Shown: positions 6,626 to 13,780 of the stretch, piece by piece
Layout of the letters: each line of letters starts with the position of its first letter
Numbering within the stretch: the first letter of the stretch is position 1
NCBI GenBank assembly: GCA_902766345.1
Contig: CACXDK010000317.1
Span: forward strand, 1 to 13,780
Source: an uncultured Spirochaetaceae bacterium
GTDB lineage: Bacteria; Spirochaetota; Spirochaetia; Treponematales; Treponemataceae
Length of the DNA stretch: 13,780 bases
Direction of reading: 5' to 3'
The notes under the pieces: model-generated
The model's input: the letters and a program-made list of their open reading frames with translations, nothing else
Told to the model about the DNA's origin: nothing
Databases searched by the model: none
Position numbers and translations under genes: made by a program

Positions 6626-8155
6626 TTATTCTTCTTCTTTCTCTTCTTTAATGCCAAGAATCTTTTTAGCTTTCTTGGCATTTGCATTTTTCTTTGTGCC
6701 CTGTGCAATTTTTTCTACTTCAGGGGTCAGGCTTGCATATTTACCTTTTGCATACATATCAAGTCCTGTTCCCTGAGTAGAAACATCTTTGTGTGCAAGG
6801 AATTCCCCACAGATTGATTCGTATTCAGGTCTGCCGTATTTTGCAAATTCTTTTCCAAGCAGATATCTTAGACTTTTATGAATTTCAGTTTTGAGAGTAT
6901 TCTGTGCCAATTCTATAATTTCATCAGAACCAGCATAATTGTTTTTTAACAGAGCTACAGCTACCTTCCCCTTTACAGAATCTCCAGTTTTCTTATCAGT
7001 AATAAGTCCTACAAGATAAGAATTTCCTTCCTGTGTATTAAAATCTGAAAGTACAGAGTAGCATTTATCTTTTACAACCTGTTCTTCACCTTTATCTTTG
7101 CAACGATAAATAAGATAAGGAACTGCTTCTGCTAATTTCTGATTTTCAACAGCAGAAACAGCTTCCATTCGTACCTTATAGTGAGAATCACGCAATGCCT
7201 GAATTATGATTTCCGTAGCTTTCTGATCTGTAAAATTTGAAAGACCTTTTAAAACATAGACACGCAAATTAGGATTATCATCTTCAAACAAATCTATAAG
7301 AATATCTTCTGCACCGTCCATCTGCATTGCACCAATTGCTTCTGCAGCATACATGCGGACATAAGCATCTTCGTCTTCATTCTGAACTATATCAACAAGC
7401 TTATCATAAGTTTCTACAGCTTTAAGTTTGCCAAGAACTTTCATCAAAGCTTGTCTTTGTGCAGTTGTAAGATCATCACGTTCCATATATTCAGCTACAA
7501 ATACGGCTTCTTCATTGCTTCCAACTTCGCCAAGACAAGAAAGGGCACTGTTAAAATATTCACTTTCTTCCTTTTCCATAAGATCTACCAGTCCTGCTAC
7601 AGCTGCAGAACTTTTCACAGCAGAAAGATATGGGAAGCAAGCATCTACAACAGATTTTTTTTCATCATAAGGATCATTTATAATAGAAACTGCAAAATCT
7701 TCCAAACAAGGATCTTTCAGTTTTGTAAAATATCCAAGTATCTTTATTTTTACGTTTGAACTTTTTGACTCCTGAAACAAATCATACAGAGATTCTGCAA
7801 AACGAGGATCTTCTTCAAGTGTAAGAGTTGTTACAGATTCTATAATCTGATCTTCTATGCCATATTTAAATGTGTCATTACACTCATCTATATAAGTTTC
7901 TTCTGCCCTTTCAGGATTTTTATCAATAACTTCCTGTATTTTTTCCTGAGAAGGAGGTAAGGGACGCTTTGATTCAGGAACTGTTTTTTCTTTTTTGACG
8001 TAAGCACTTTCCTTTACAGAAGAGTCTTCATTTTCCTGAGATTCAAGATACTGCTGTACAATAGGATCTTCAGATTTTCCATCCGAAGACTGCTGTGCAA
8101 ACATTAATGCAGATATAAAAACAGCTGTACTTATAATACAAAACATCTTCTTCAT
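6626..8155 (-). CDS. Secreted HEAT-repeat protein
   Basis: This 509-residue protein has a signal peptide (MKKMFCIISTAVFISALMFA, cleavage probably after A20), with no lipobox cysteine at the cleavage site. Residues 21-75 are polar, proline-containing and probably disordered. From about 100 to 475 it is built of tandem two-helix units of roughly 30-35 residues, recognisable as HEAT or PBS-lyase-type repeats, for example DKLVDIVQNEDEDAYVRMYA (251-270), ILIDLFEDDNPNLRVYVLKG (285-304) and IIIQALRDSHYKVRMEAVSA (316-335). Such repeats form a curved solenoid that binds proteins, so a periplasmic scaffold or adaptor is likely. No catalytic motif is visible. The tail (484-509) is Lys then Glu rich. A GAGGAA site lies 5 bases before the ATG. 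It is the last gene of the minus-strand operon, 18 bases after tgt. The partner is unknown. Confidence 0.8.
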   Translation of the reverse strand: MKKMFCIISTAVFISALMFAQQSSDGKSEDPIVQQYLESQENEDSSVKESAYVKKEKTVPESKRPLPPSQEKIQEVIDKNPERAEETYIDECNDTFKYGIEDQIIESVTTLTLEEDPRFAESLYDLFQESKSSNVKIKILGYFTKLKDPCLEDFAVSIINDPYDEKKSVVDACFPYLSAVKSSAAVAGLVDLMEKEESEYFNSALSCLGEVGSNEEAVFVAEYMERDDLTTAQRQALMKVLGKLKAVETYDKLVDIVQNEDEDAYVRMYAAEAIGAMQMDGAEDILIDLFEDDNPNLRVYVLKGLSNFTDQKATEIIIQALRDSHYKVRMEAVSAVENQKLAEAVPYLIYRCKDKGEEQVVKDKCYSVLSDFNTQEGNSYLVGLITDKKTGDSVKGKVAVALLKNNYAGSDEIIELAQNTLKTEIHKSLRYLLGKEFAKYGRPEYESICGEFLAHKDVSTQGTGLDMYAKGKYASLTPEVEKIAQGTKKNANAKKAKKILGIKEEKEEE

Positions 8156-8173
8156 AGCAATTCCTCTTTTGTA

Positions 8174-9322
8174 TTAAACATTATTTGAATGAAATCGTTT
8201 CAAAAATTCATCTTTATATGCAGTGAAGCGATCTTCCTGAATGCTCTTGCGAATTTCATTCATCATTGCATGAAGGAAATAAAGATTATGATAGCTTGCA
8301 AGCATAGAAGAAAGAATTTCCTGCTCTCTAAAAATATGTCGCAGATAAGCTCTTGAATATGTACGGCAAACCTTACACTGACACTCATTATCTATAGGCG
8401 TAAAATCATGTTCAAATCGTTTTTGTTTTATAGAAAGCATTCCTTTATGAGTTATATAAAGTCCATGGCGGGCAACTCGTGTCGGCTGAACACAGTCAAA
8501 CATATCAATTCCGTCCGCTACTGCTTCAAAAATGTAATCAGGAGTACCAATGCCCATTACATATCTAGGTTTTGCAGTCGGCAGATACTGAACAGTGTAA
8601 CGAAGATATTCTGCAAACACTTCTGGAGGCTCGCCAACACTAAGTCCTCCGATGGCAAGACCAGGAGTATCCAAGGCACTTACAAATTCTGCACTCTGCT
8701 TACGCAAATCTTCAAAGAAATTTCCCTGAACAATCGGGAACAGAATGCCCTTGTAACCATTTTCTCTTTGAACATTCCATTCTTTTATTGCACGCTCAGC
8801 CCATGCCGAAGTAATTTTTAATGCCTGCTCCGCTTCTTTTCTTTCAACCCCGTAACCAGAACAAATATCCAACTGCATCTGAATATCGGAGTTCAATTTT
8901 ACCTGAGTCTGAACAACACTTTCAGGAGTAAATAAATGTTTGCTTCCATCAATATCACTGCGGAATGTTACACCACCGCTTTCAATCTTTCTTAACTGCG
9001 AAAGAGAAAACACCTGAAATCCACCAGAATCAGTCAAAAAATTACGGTTCCATTTTGTAAATCCATGAAGTCCCCCACCTTCCTGAACAATATCAGCACC
9101 AGGACGCAGGTACATGTGATATGTATTTGCAAGAATAATTTCAAATCCAATTTCTTCAAGAGACTCTTTAGATACAGCCTTTACAGTACCTTTTGTTCCA
9201 ACAGGCATAAAAACAGGAGTATGTACATCTCCATGAGGAAGATGCATAACACCTGTACGGGCGAGAGTTTTTTTGTCGCCATCCATATTTTCATGACTAA
9301 TTTCAAAAAAATGTTCTACCAT
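8174..9322 (-). CDS. tgt: tRNA-guanine transglycosylase
   Basis: This 382-residue TIM-barrel enzyme exchanges guanine-34 for the queuosine precursor preQ1 in tRNAs for Asp, Asn, His and Tyr. All expected residues are visible: D98 in LTDSGGFQVFS, base-recognition D152 and C154 in MQLDIC, GGLSVGE (225-231), and the nucleophile D276 in DMFDCVQPTR. The zinc site is C314, C316, C319 and H345. Length matches bacterial Tgt (about 370-390). The start is supported by an AGGA site 8 bases upstream and by the MVEHFFEISHEN start typical of the family. It lies 21 bases after the second LptF/LptG-type gene and 18 before the HEAT gene. No queA or other queuosine gene lies in the window, so whether preQ1 is made or salvaged cannot be told here. 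Confidence 0.97.
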   Translation of the reverse strand: MVEHFFEISHENMDGDKKTLARTGVMHLPHGDVHTPVFMPVGTKGTVKAVSKESLEEIGFEIILANTYHMYLRPGADIVQEGGGLHGFTKWNRNFLTDSGGFQVFSLSQLRKIESGGVTFRSDIDGSKHLFTPESVVQTQVKLNSDIQMQLDICSGYGVERKEAEQALKITSAWAERAIKEWNVQRENGYKGILFPIVQGNFFEDLRKQSAEFVSALDTPGLAIGGLSVGEPPEVFAEYLRYTVQYLPTAKPRYVMGIGTPDYIFEAVADGIDMFDCVQPTRVARHGLYITHKGMLSIKQKRFEHDFTPIDNECQCKVCRTYSRAYLRHIFREQEILSSMLASYHNLYFLHAMMNEIRKSIQEDRFTAYKDEFLKRFHSNNV

Positions 9323-9343
9323 AATAAAAATCCTAAAACAAAA

Positions 9344-10414
9344 CTATGTGCGTGCATATTTTAAAAGCAAGACACTAATACATACAAAGAAAACAACTGG
9401 GAACCATTCACCAAACACTGGCGGAATAGTTCCGAATCTTGCCATAAGCATTGTAATCATTTGCATTACATAGAATAATACTACAGCTGTTATGCTTAAT
9501 GCAAGGCTGACGATAAGAACATTTTTTCGAGTCTTTCCGCTCAGCCCAATTGCCAAAAGGACAACAACTAACACAACAAAAGAAAATGCATATTTTTTAT
9601 AGTATTCAGCTTTTGCCTCATTGCTTGGCAAACCAGATTTTTCAAGCTGCAAAATATATTGCTTTGCTTCGGCAGCCGTTACTTCCTCAACATTTATTGA
9701 ATTACGCCTGAAAGTTTCCGGTGGCTCCATAAGTCTGAACAGATGATCATAATCAACAGAATAAATATGATATCCATTTCCATCCTGCTTATAAAAACTT
9801 GCATTACTAAGTTCCCAGTGGTCAGAAACCCAAGCTGCACTTTCTGCATATATCAATCCGTCAAAAGAACGGTCGTTGTTTCTGTAAAGCACATAAAGAG
9901 AATAAAGACGCTCAAAATGGCTGTCAAAATATTCAGCCTTATAAATTATCTTTCCACCCTCGCTCATTACAACAACATTAGTATTATCATACTGCTGTTC
10001 GTTTTCGAGCACTTTATTCTGCAAAGTCATTTTCTTTTCATAACTTTTTACAACAACAGCATCATTAAACACAAAAAGCCCTACACTCATAAATACAGAA
10101 AGAATCACGAGCGGAAGAGTAAATCGGAACAAAGATATTCCACAGGCAAAAACAGCAAGCAGTTCATTCTTTGCATACAAATCACTTAGCATATATGCTG
10201 TAGCAAAAAGCATGGCAATTGGAACAGAATACCAGGCTGCTTTTGGAATGTAATATAGCATTATCTGAAAAATTGTTAACGAAGGAACACCTTTTGAAAC
10301 ATATCCCCAGATATTAAGAAGTAAATCTGTAAGAGACAGAATGAGTACTGAAAAAATCATAGACCCAAAAAAGATTGCAATAAATTTTTTGAGCATATAT
10401 ATAACAAGTTTCAT
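9344..10414 (-). CDS. LptF/LptG-family (YjgP/YjgQ) permease, second of pair
   Basis: This 356-residue inner-membrane protein has the LptF/LptG architecture. Two or three N-terminal membrane segments (about 8-34, 47-75 and 93-117) are followed by a periplasmic beta-rich domain (about 118-270) and three C-terminal segments (about 272-292, 298-325 and 334-352). In Gram-negative bacteria LptF and LptG form the transmembrane part of the LptB2FG ABC exporter that extracts lipopolysaccharide from the inner membrane. The conserved VPIAMLFATAYMLSDLYAKNE region (64-84) matches the coupling-helix area. The ATG overlaps the stop of the preceding permease gene (ATGA), and an AGGA site lies just upstream, so the two are co-translated and probably heterodimerise. 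Position suggests LptG, but the sequence alone does not settle F or G. No lptB is in the window. Confidence 0.88.
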   Translation of the reverse strand: MKLVIYMLKKFIAIFFGSMIFSVLILSLTDLLLNIWGYVSKGVPSLTIFQIMLYYIPKAAWYSVPIAMLFATAYMLSDLYAKNELLAVFACGISLFRFTLPLVILSVFMSVGLFVFNDAVVVKSYEKKMTLQNKVLENEQQYDNTNVVVMSEGGKIIYKAEYFDSHFERLYSLYVLYRNNDRSFDGLIYAESAAWVSDHWELSNASFYKQDGNGYHIYSVDYDHLFRLMEPPETFRRNSINVEEVTAAEAKQYILQLEKSGLPSNEAKAEYYKKYAFSFVVLVVVLLAIGLSGKTRKNVLIVSLALSITAVVLFYVMQMITMLMARFGTIPPVFGEWFPVVFFVCISVLLLKYART

Positions 10415-11910
10415 TTTTTCCTAAGCCTTATATACAAAAGAATTCCTACAATGCCAATGACAAAATTAGGAGTCCACATAACAATAAAACCGTTCCATCC
10501 GCTCTTTACACCGAAGGTCTGCCCAAGAATAGAAGCAGCCCAGTGCAATACAGAAATTATTATTCCAAATATTAATCCGAGAGTCAGACCATCTCGCTTT
10601 CCAAAGATAAGTGCCAATGGAAAAGCCAACATTGCAAAAAATATTGAGCCAAACGGCATTGAAAATTTCTTGTTGAATTCAAGCTTATAGTGGTTAAGTC
10701 TTTTCTTTGTTACAGACTGATCCGTAGCCATAACCTCTATTTTTTTCCACAAGTCAAAAGAAGTTAATTCGCGAGGATCTATCCTGTTTACAGTATCAGT
10801 AACAACACTATCAAATACATTAAACGAGGCACTTTGAGATTCCAGTACATCAAACGTTTTTCTGTCGTCAGGATCAATAGAAAATACAGTAGTCTTTCCC
10901 ATATTAAATTTCATCAGAACGCCTTCATCCTGAGACGGCTCTACAGCTCCCCTGCCAGTAATAATTATGCGGTCATTACCATCGCTGTCAGTATTAAAAA
11001 ACACCATGTCTCGAATAATATTGTTATCGCTTACATCACCAATAACAATCGTTGTACCGTTCATTCTTTTTATACTGTTACGTTCTATTTCTACCGCTGG
11101 GTCAGTCTGCACAATCTGACGCCTTAATCTGTTGAATTTTAAAATGCCAAGAGGAAGAAAATAATCATTCATTACAAAACTAAAGACGGATATTAACATT
11201 CCCATTACAAGAACAGGAATGAGTATAAGAGAATAACGCTGACCTGTTGCCCTCAAAATCATAATTTCATTATCCGTAACCATTCTTCCAAGGCACATTA
11301 AAAAGCCAACAAGTGTTGCGAACGGGGCTGACTGGGCAACAATTGACGGCAGACAATATAAGATAAGTTTTAATACAGCAGAAACCTTTACATGATGACT
11401 TAAAATAGTTTCTGCAAGAAGAAGAATGTTATTAACAAAGAAAACAACAAAGAAGAAACAGAAGCAAATTGCAAAATACATAAACAGTTCTTTGCACAGA
11501 TATTTAAGAAGAACATGCCCTGCAAATAGATTTGCTTTTTTATGAGTTTTTTCTTTTTTTGTTTCTTTAGTTACTGCAACTACAGCAGTTGTCGGCTTTT
11601 CAGTTTTTACAGCTTCATTTTTTGCAGGCTCTTCTTTTGCAATGAAATCATCTTTTGCAGACTGTTCCTTTACAACAGTCTGCTCTTTTTTTCTTTCGGC
11701 ATTCTTTTTTTCAAGAGCCATTGCCTTTTTATACTGCTCAATATCTTTTAAGGACAAAGAAACTTCAGTTTCGTCTTCAGAAAATTCTGATTGCAGTTTC
11801 TTTATTAAATCTTCCTTTTTATTCTGTTTTTGTACAGAATTTTCACCCCTTACAGCAGGTAATTGAGATTTTTTTTCTATTTTTATTTCATCAAGATAAT
11901 CAAAATTCAT
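10411..11910 (-). CDS. LptF/LptG-family permease with long charged N-terminal extension
   Basis: This 499-residue protein has the permease core at about 132-499. Membrane segments lie at about 140-165, 176-208, 228-250, 415-437, 441-464 and 474-495, with a periplasmic domain between about 255 and 400 (for example TTIVIGDVSDNNIIRDMVFF, 286-305). Motifs such as ILRATG (218-223) and FGKRDGLTLGL (436-446) fit the family. E. coli LptF and LptG are about 360 residues. The excess here is residues 1-131, hydrophilic, rich in Lys, Glu, Ala and Thr, and probably cytoplasmic and disordered or helical. The start is supported by the TAATG junction with dut. M64 is the main alternative but lacks that support. 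It would act with the next gene product as a lipid-exporter transmembrane pair. Position suggests LptF. Confidence 0.86.
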   Translation of the reverse strand: MNFDYLDEIKIEKKSQLPAVRGENSVQKQNKKEDLIKKLQSEFSEDETEVSLSLKDIEQYKKAMALEKKNAERKKEQTVVKEQSAKDDFIAKEEPAKNEAVKTEKPTTAVVAVTKETKKEKTHKKANLFAGHVLLKYLCKELFMYFAICFCFFFVVFFVNNILLLAETILSHHVKVSAVLKLILYCLPSIVAQSAPFATLVGFLMCLGRMVTDNEIMILRATGQRYSLILIPVLVMGMLISVFSFVMNDYFLPLGILKFNRLRRQIVQTDPAVEIERNSIKRMNGTTIVIGDVSDNNIIRDMVFFNTDSDGNDRIIITGRGAVEPSQDEGVLMKFNMGKTTVFSIDPDDRKTFDVLESQSASFNVFDSVVTDTVNRIDPRELTSFDLWKKIEVMATDQSVTKKRLNHYKLEFNKKFSMPFGSIFFAMLAFPLALIFGKRDGLTLGLIFGIIISVLHWAASILGQTFGVKSGWNGFIVMWTPNFVIGIVGILLYIRLRKK

Positions 11911-12350
11911 TACTTGCCGGTGCTCCCAAAGCCTCCTTCACCTCGTTCTGTAGAAGAAATCTTGTCTACACAGTCAAACAGACCTCTTGTTACAGGAGCC
12001 ACAACAATCTGTGCAATACGTTCTTTATTCTGAACAGTAAAATCTTCTTTTCCAAGATTTATCAAAAGAACCTTCAATTCTCCGCGATAGTCACTGTCAA
12101 TCGTACCTGGTGTATTCAAAACCGTAACATTGTTCTTAAAAGCAAGACCGCTTCTAGGGCGCACCTGAATTTCATAGCCCTCTGGAATTTCAAAAAAAAG
12201 TCCTGTAGGAATCAAGACAGTCTGCATTGGATGAATTACAACAGGTTCGTCAACACAGGCACATACATCAGCACCAGCAGCACCAGCTGTTTTATATACA
12301 GGAAGCTCTGCTCCATTATTTTTAATACAAGGTATTTTTATTTCAGTCAT
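11910..12350 (-). CDS. dut: dUTP diphosphatase (dUTPase)
   Basis: This 146-residue trimeric dUTPase hydrolyses dUTP to dUMP and pyrophosphate, keeping uracil out of DNA and supplying dUMP for thymidylate. All five motifs are present: [11 protein letters not shown] (22-31), II PRSGLA (65-70), [13 protein letters not shown] (82-91) with catalytic D85, IV ERIAQ (110-114), and [11 protein letters not shown] (136-145) forming the C-terminal P-loop-like lid. Motif I has Ala where many enzymes have Tyr before the Asp, a tolerated variant. Length is normal. An AGGAGGAA site 8 bases before the ATG lies inside the end of the M16 gene. The stop shares one base with the permease start (TAATG), so translation of the two is probably coupled. 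Confidence 0.97.
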   Translation of the reverse strand: MTEIKIPCIKNNGAELPVYKTAGAAGADVCACVDEPVVIHPMQTVLIPTGLFFEIPEGYEIQVRPRSGLAFKNNVTVLNTPGTIDSDYRGELKVLLINLGKEDFTVQNKERIAQIVVAPVTRGLFDCVDKISSTERGEGGFGSTGK

Positions 12351-12352
12351 TG

Positions 12353-13630
12353 TTAAAGTTCCTCCTGGCTAGAAGCTCCAAAAGCCACAAACGCACAATT
12401 CTTTTTATCCAGTAGTTTTTTTACTAAGGCAATAATATCTTCTTTTGTTACAAGCCGTATATCTCTAATAATATCATCGGTTTCATAAAAAGGAAATCCA
12501 AGAGAATAATTTCGTTGCAGACGCTTCATAATATATTCCACATCTTCGCCATTAATTATTTCTTCACCGCACAAATGTTCTTTCGCAGCTTCAATTTCTT
12601 CATCTGAAAAATCATCGTGAACAAACCGCTCCAACTCATGCTGTAAAAGGCGTGCAACATCTTTTCCGTTTGCCTTATCGCATGAAGCATAGGCACTCCA
12701 CAACGCAGCATCTTCAAATTCAGAAACAAAGCTATACACATTATAGCATAAACCGTTTGTTTCCCTTAAAGTCTGAAACAGACGACTACTCATAGTGTCA
12801 CCTGCAAGGGCATTAAACACATCAAGAACCACATCATCTTTCGGAGAAAGAGGCATTTCTACAGGATATGCCTGAATAAGATGCAACTGTGTAAAATCAG
12901 TAGTAATAAAATTACTTCCGCTCTTCCATACAGGAGGTTTATCATAATGTTTTTGTGCAGGATATTTTTTAGGTTCTGCATGTTCAGGCAAGAGTAAAAG
13001 TTCTTCAATAATTTCCTGCTCATTAAAATTTCCTGCACAGACAACAGTAAGTTCCCCCGATACAAAGTATTTTTTGTACCACTGCAAAATCTGCACACGT
13101 GTAAGACTGTCAACATCAGCAATAGTACCTGTTATGCTCCTGCTTATATTCTGATCAGGCCACACACAAAAAGCAGCAGCATCCATTGCACAGCCTTCTG
13201 CATCATCAAGAGAAGCTGAAATTTCGTTTTCAACTACAGCCCTCTCTTTTTGAAGTTCTGCCTCTGGGAAAAGAGCATTACAGGACATATCGCACAGAGT
13301 ATGTATTGCGTTGCGAACATTACTTCCGAAAGCTGGAATAGTACAATATACACACACATTTTCCCTATCAGTATAGGCATTCACATAGCCTCCTGCTTTG
13401 TCAAAAAACAAAGAAAGCTCCCGTGCAGATTTTTCTGATGTTCCCTTGAATAAAAGGTGCTCAATAAAATGCGTTATTCCGTATTCGCCATTACTCTCGT
13501 TTCTAGAGCCTACAGAAAACCAAAATCCAATGGATGCAATTCTGTGCTCAGGCATTTTCTGCGTAATAAGCATTATATTATTTTTTAAAAGCTGCTTATG
13601 AGCTGATTTTATATGCGTATGAAGTGACAT
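12353..13630 (-). CDS. M16-family zinc metalloprotease
   Basis: This 425-residue protein is an M16B-type (mitochondrial-processing-peptidase-like) protease. The inverted zinc motif is H54-F-I-E57-H58, and the third ligand is E134, 75 residues after H58, within the usual 74-76 spacing. Downstream it has [20 protein letters not shown] (about 287-306), which carries the conserved Arg/Tyr substrate-binding pair of the C-terminal half. Length fits a two-domain, single-subunit form (about 410-430) that probably dimerises. There is no signal peptide, so it is likely cytosolic. Bacterial relatives next to pnp and dut are common and their substrates are mostly unknown. An in-frame TAG two codons upstream makes 13630 the first possible ATG; only a weak GGAA precedes it. 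The dut gene starts 2 bases after its stop. Confidence 0.92.
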   Translation of the reverse strand: MSLHTHIKSAHKQLLKNNIMLITQKMPEHRIASIGFWFSVGSRNESNGEYGITHFIEHLLFKGTSEKSARELSLFFDKAGGYVNAYTDRENVCVYCTIPAFGSNVRNAIHTLCDMSCNALFPEAELQKERAVVENEISASLDDAEGCAMDAAAFCVWPDQNISRSITGTIADVDSLTRVQILQWYKKYFVSGELTVVCAGNFNEQEIIEELLLLPEHAEPKKYPAQKHYDKPPVWKSGSNFITTDFTQLHLIQAYPVEMPLSPKDDVVLDVFNALAGDTMSSRLFQTLRETNGLCYNVYSFVSEFEDAALWSAYASCDKANGKDVARLLQHELERFVHDDFSDEEIEAAKEHLCGEEIINGEDVEYIMKRLQRNYSLGFPFYETDDIIRDIRLVTKEDIIALVKKLLDKKNCAFVAFGASSQEEL

Positions 13631-13642
13631 GTTCTATTCCAT

Positions 13643-13691
13643 AAAAAAACCACGAAACACCTCCTAAAAAAGACAGAGATGCATCGTGGTT
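13643..13691 (-). terminator. Hairpin with U-tract after pnp, probable intrinsic terminator
   Basis: On the minus strand AACCACGA (13691-13684) pairs with UCGUGGUU (13655-13648). After a U-U mismatch and a G-U pair, CAUCUCU (13681-13675) pairs with GGAGGUG (13664-13658), around a 10-base loop. A run of seven U (13649-13643) overlaps the end of the stem. It begins 20 bases after the pnp stop and ends 12 bases before the M16 start. The 3' arm contains AGGAGG (13665-13660) followed 6 bases later by GTG. It may be a leaky terminator or an mRNA processing or stability element instead. Confidence 0.65.
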
Positions 13692-13711
13692 CTATTCATT
13701 TATAGAGAATG

Positions 13712-13780
13712 TTATTTATTCTTTTTTTCCTGCTCTTCAAGAGCATCAATGTAAGAAAGGTTAAGACGTCCCATCTTGTC
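13712..13780 (-). CDS. pnp: Polyribonucleotide nucleotidyltransferase, C-terminal end only (5' part outside window)
   Basis: Reading the minus strand from the window edge gives 22 codons and a TAA stop at 13714-13712, ending DKMGRLNLSYIDALEEQEKK. This matches the C-terminus of polynucleotide phosphorylase, where the last strand of the S1 RNA-binding domain typically reads (D-x-x-G-R-(I/L)-x-L-S-x-x-(D/A)-A-L) before a charged tail. PNPase is a trimeric, phosphorolytic 3'-5' exoribonuclease of the RNA degradosome. Many S1-domain proteins share this ending, so the call also leans on the gene order pnp then M16 protease then dut, which is common in bacteria. It is followed by a strong hairpin. 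Confidence 0.75.
   Translation of the reverse strand, partial: DKMGRLNLSYIDALEEQEKKNK

Noticed and set aside
7428..10189. Several plus-strand open frames of 80-148 codons (for example 8408-8821 and 9743-10189).
   Set aside because: They are antisense to the HEAT gene, tgt and a permease, lack ribosome sites and domain motifs, and reflect AT-rich codon bias on the coding strand.
11515..11910. A frameshift or fusion with a separate gene to explain the long permease N-terminus.
   Set aside because: The frame is continuous, the start overlaps the dut stop exactly as expected for coupling, and the extra residues match no known domain.
11655..12356. A 233-codon open frame on the plus strand.
   Set aside because: It lies antisense to dut and the first permease, whose families and motifs are certain. 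It is rich in Phe, Ser and Gln as expected from the complement of Lys/Glu-rich codons, and has no family features.
1..13780. Mobile elements, CRISPR arrays, tRNA genes, phage or defence systems.
   Set aside because: No transposase, integrase, spaced repeat array, tRNA-like fold or defence motif was seen. The longest non-coding stretch is 120 bases, and gene order and base use are uniform.

Overview
The window reads as chromosomal housekeeping DNA from a low-GC, double-membrane bacterium, most likely a spirochete of the genus Treponema. This rests on overall gene style and content: a HAMP plus class III cyclase protein, a short CapA-type lipoprotein, a pair of LptF/LptG-type permeases beside tgt, dut and an M16 protease behind pnp, and AT-rich codon use. 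That is recognition from memory, not a database match. Coding density is about 97 percent. I see no tRNA, rRNA, CRISPR array, insertion sequence, phage gene or sign of recent transfer.

The left edge (1-270) holds the 5' part of a 4-oxalocrotonate-tautomerase-like gene on the minus strand and a 120-base divergent promoter region. From 271 to 6609 five plus-strand genes run in close order: a small NifX/NifB-type iron-molybdenum-cofactor-binding-fold protein, a membrane-bound class III adenylate cyclase, a hypoxanthine/uracil-type DNA glycosylase, a CapA-like metallophosphatase lipoprotein, and a DEAH-box RNA helicase with an unrecognised C-terminal domain. Spacings of 32, 2 and 21 bases and a 10-base overlap suggest one transcription unit, although the products belong to unrelated pathways. 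The first three genes have no Shine-Dalgarno sequence. The first may be transcribed as a leaderless mRNA.

From 13780 down to 6626 seven minus-strand genes read towards the plus-strand set and meet it with 16 bases between stop codons: pnp (3' end only), an M16 zinc protease, dut, two LptF/LptG-family permeases, tgt, and a secreted HEAT-repeat protein. Gaps are 2-21 bases inside the M16-to-HEAT block, with a TAATG junction (dut/first permease) and an ATGA junction (first/second permease), so the block is almost certainly an operon. An elaborate terminator-like hairpin separates pnp from the M16 gene. It contains a perfect but apparently misplaced Shine-Dalgarno sequence.

Functionally the minus block mixes RNA decay (pnp), proteolysis, nucleotide-pool sanitation (dut), envelope lipid export (the permease pair), tRNA queuosine modification (tgt) and a probable periplasmic scaffold. 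The points most worth a second look are the hairpin after pnp, the probable leaderless start, the roughly 130-residue charged cytoplasmic extension on the first permease, the unknown helicase C-terminus, and the inverted repeat in the last codons of the helicase gene. I did not find a convincing novel multi-gene system; these are local oddities within otherwise ordinary genes.
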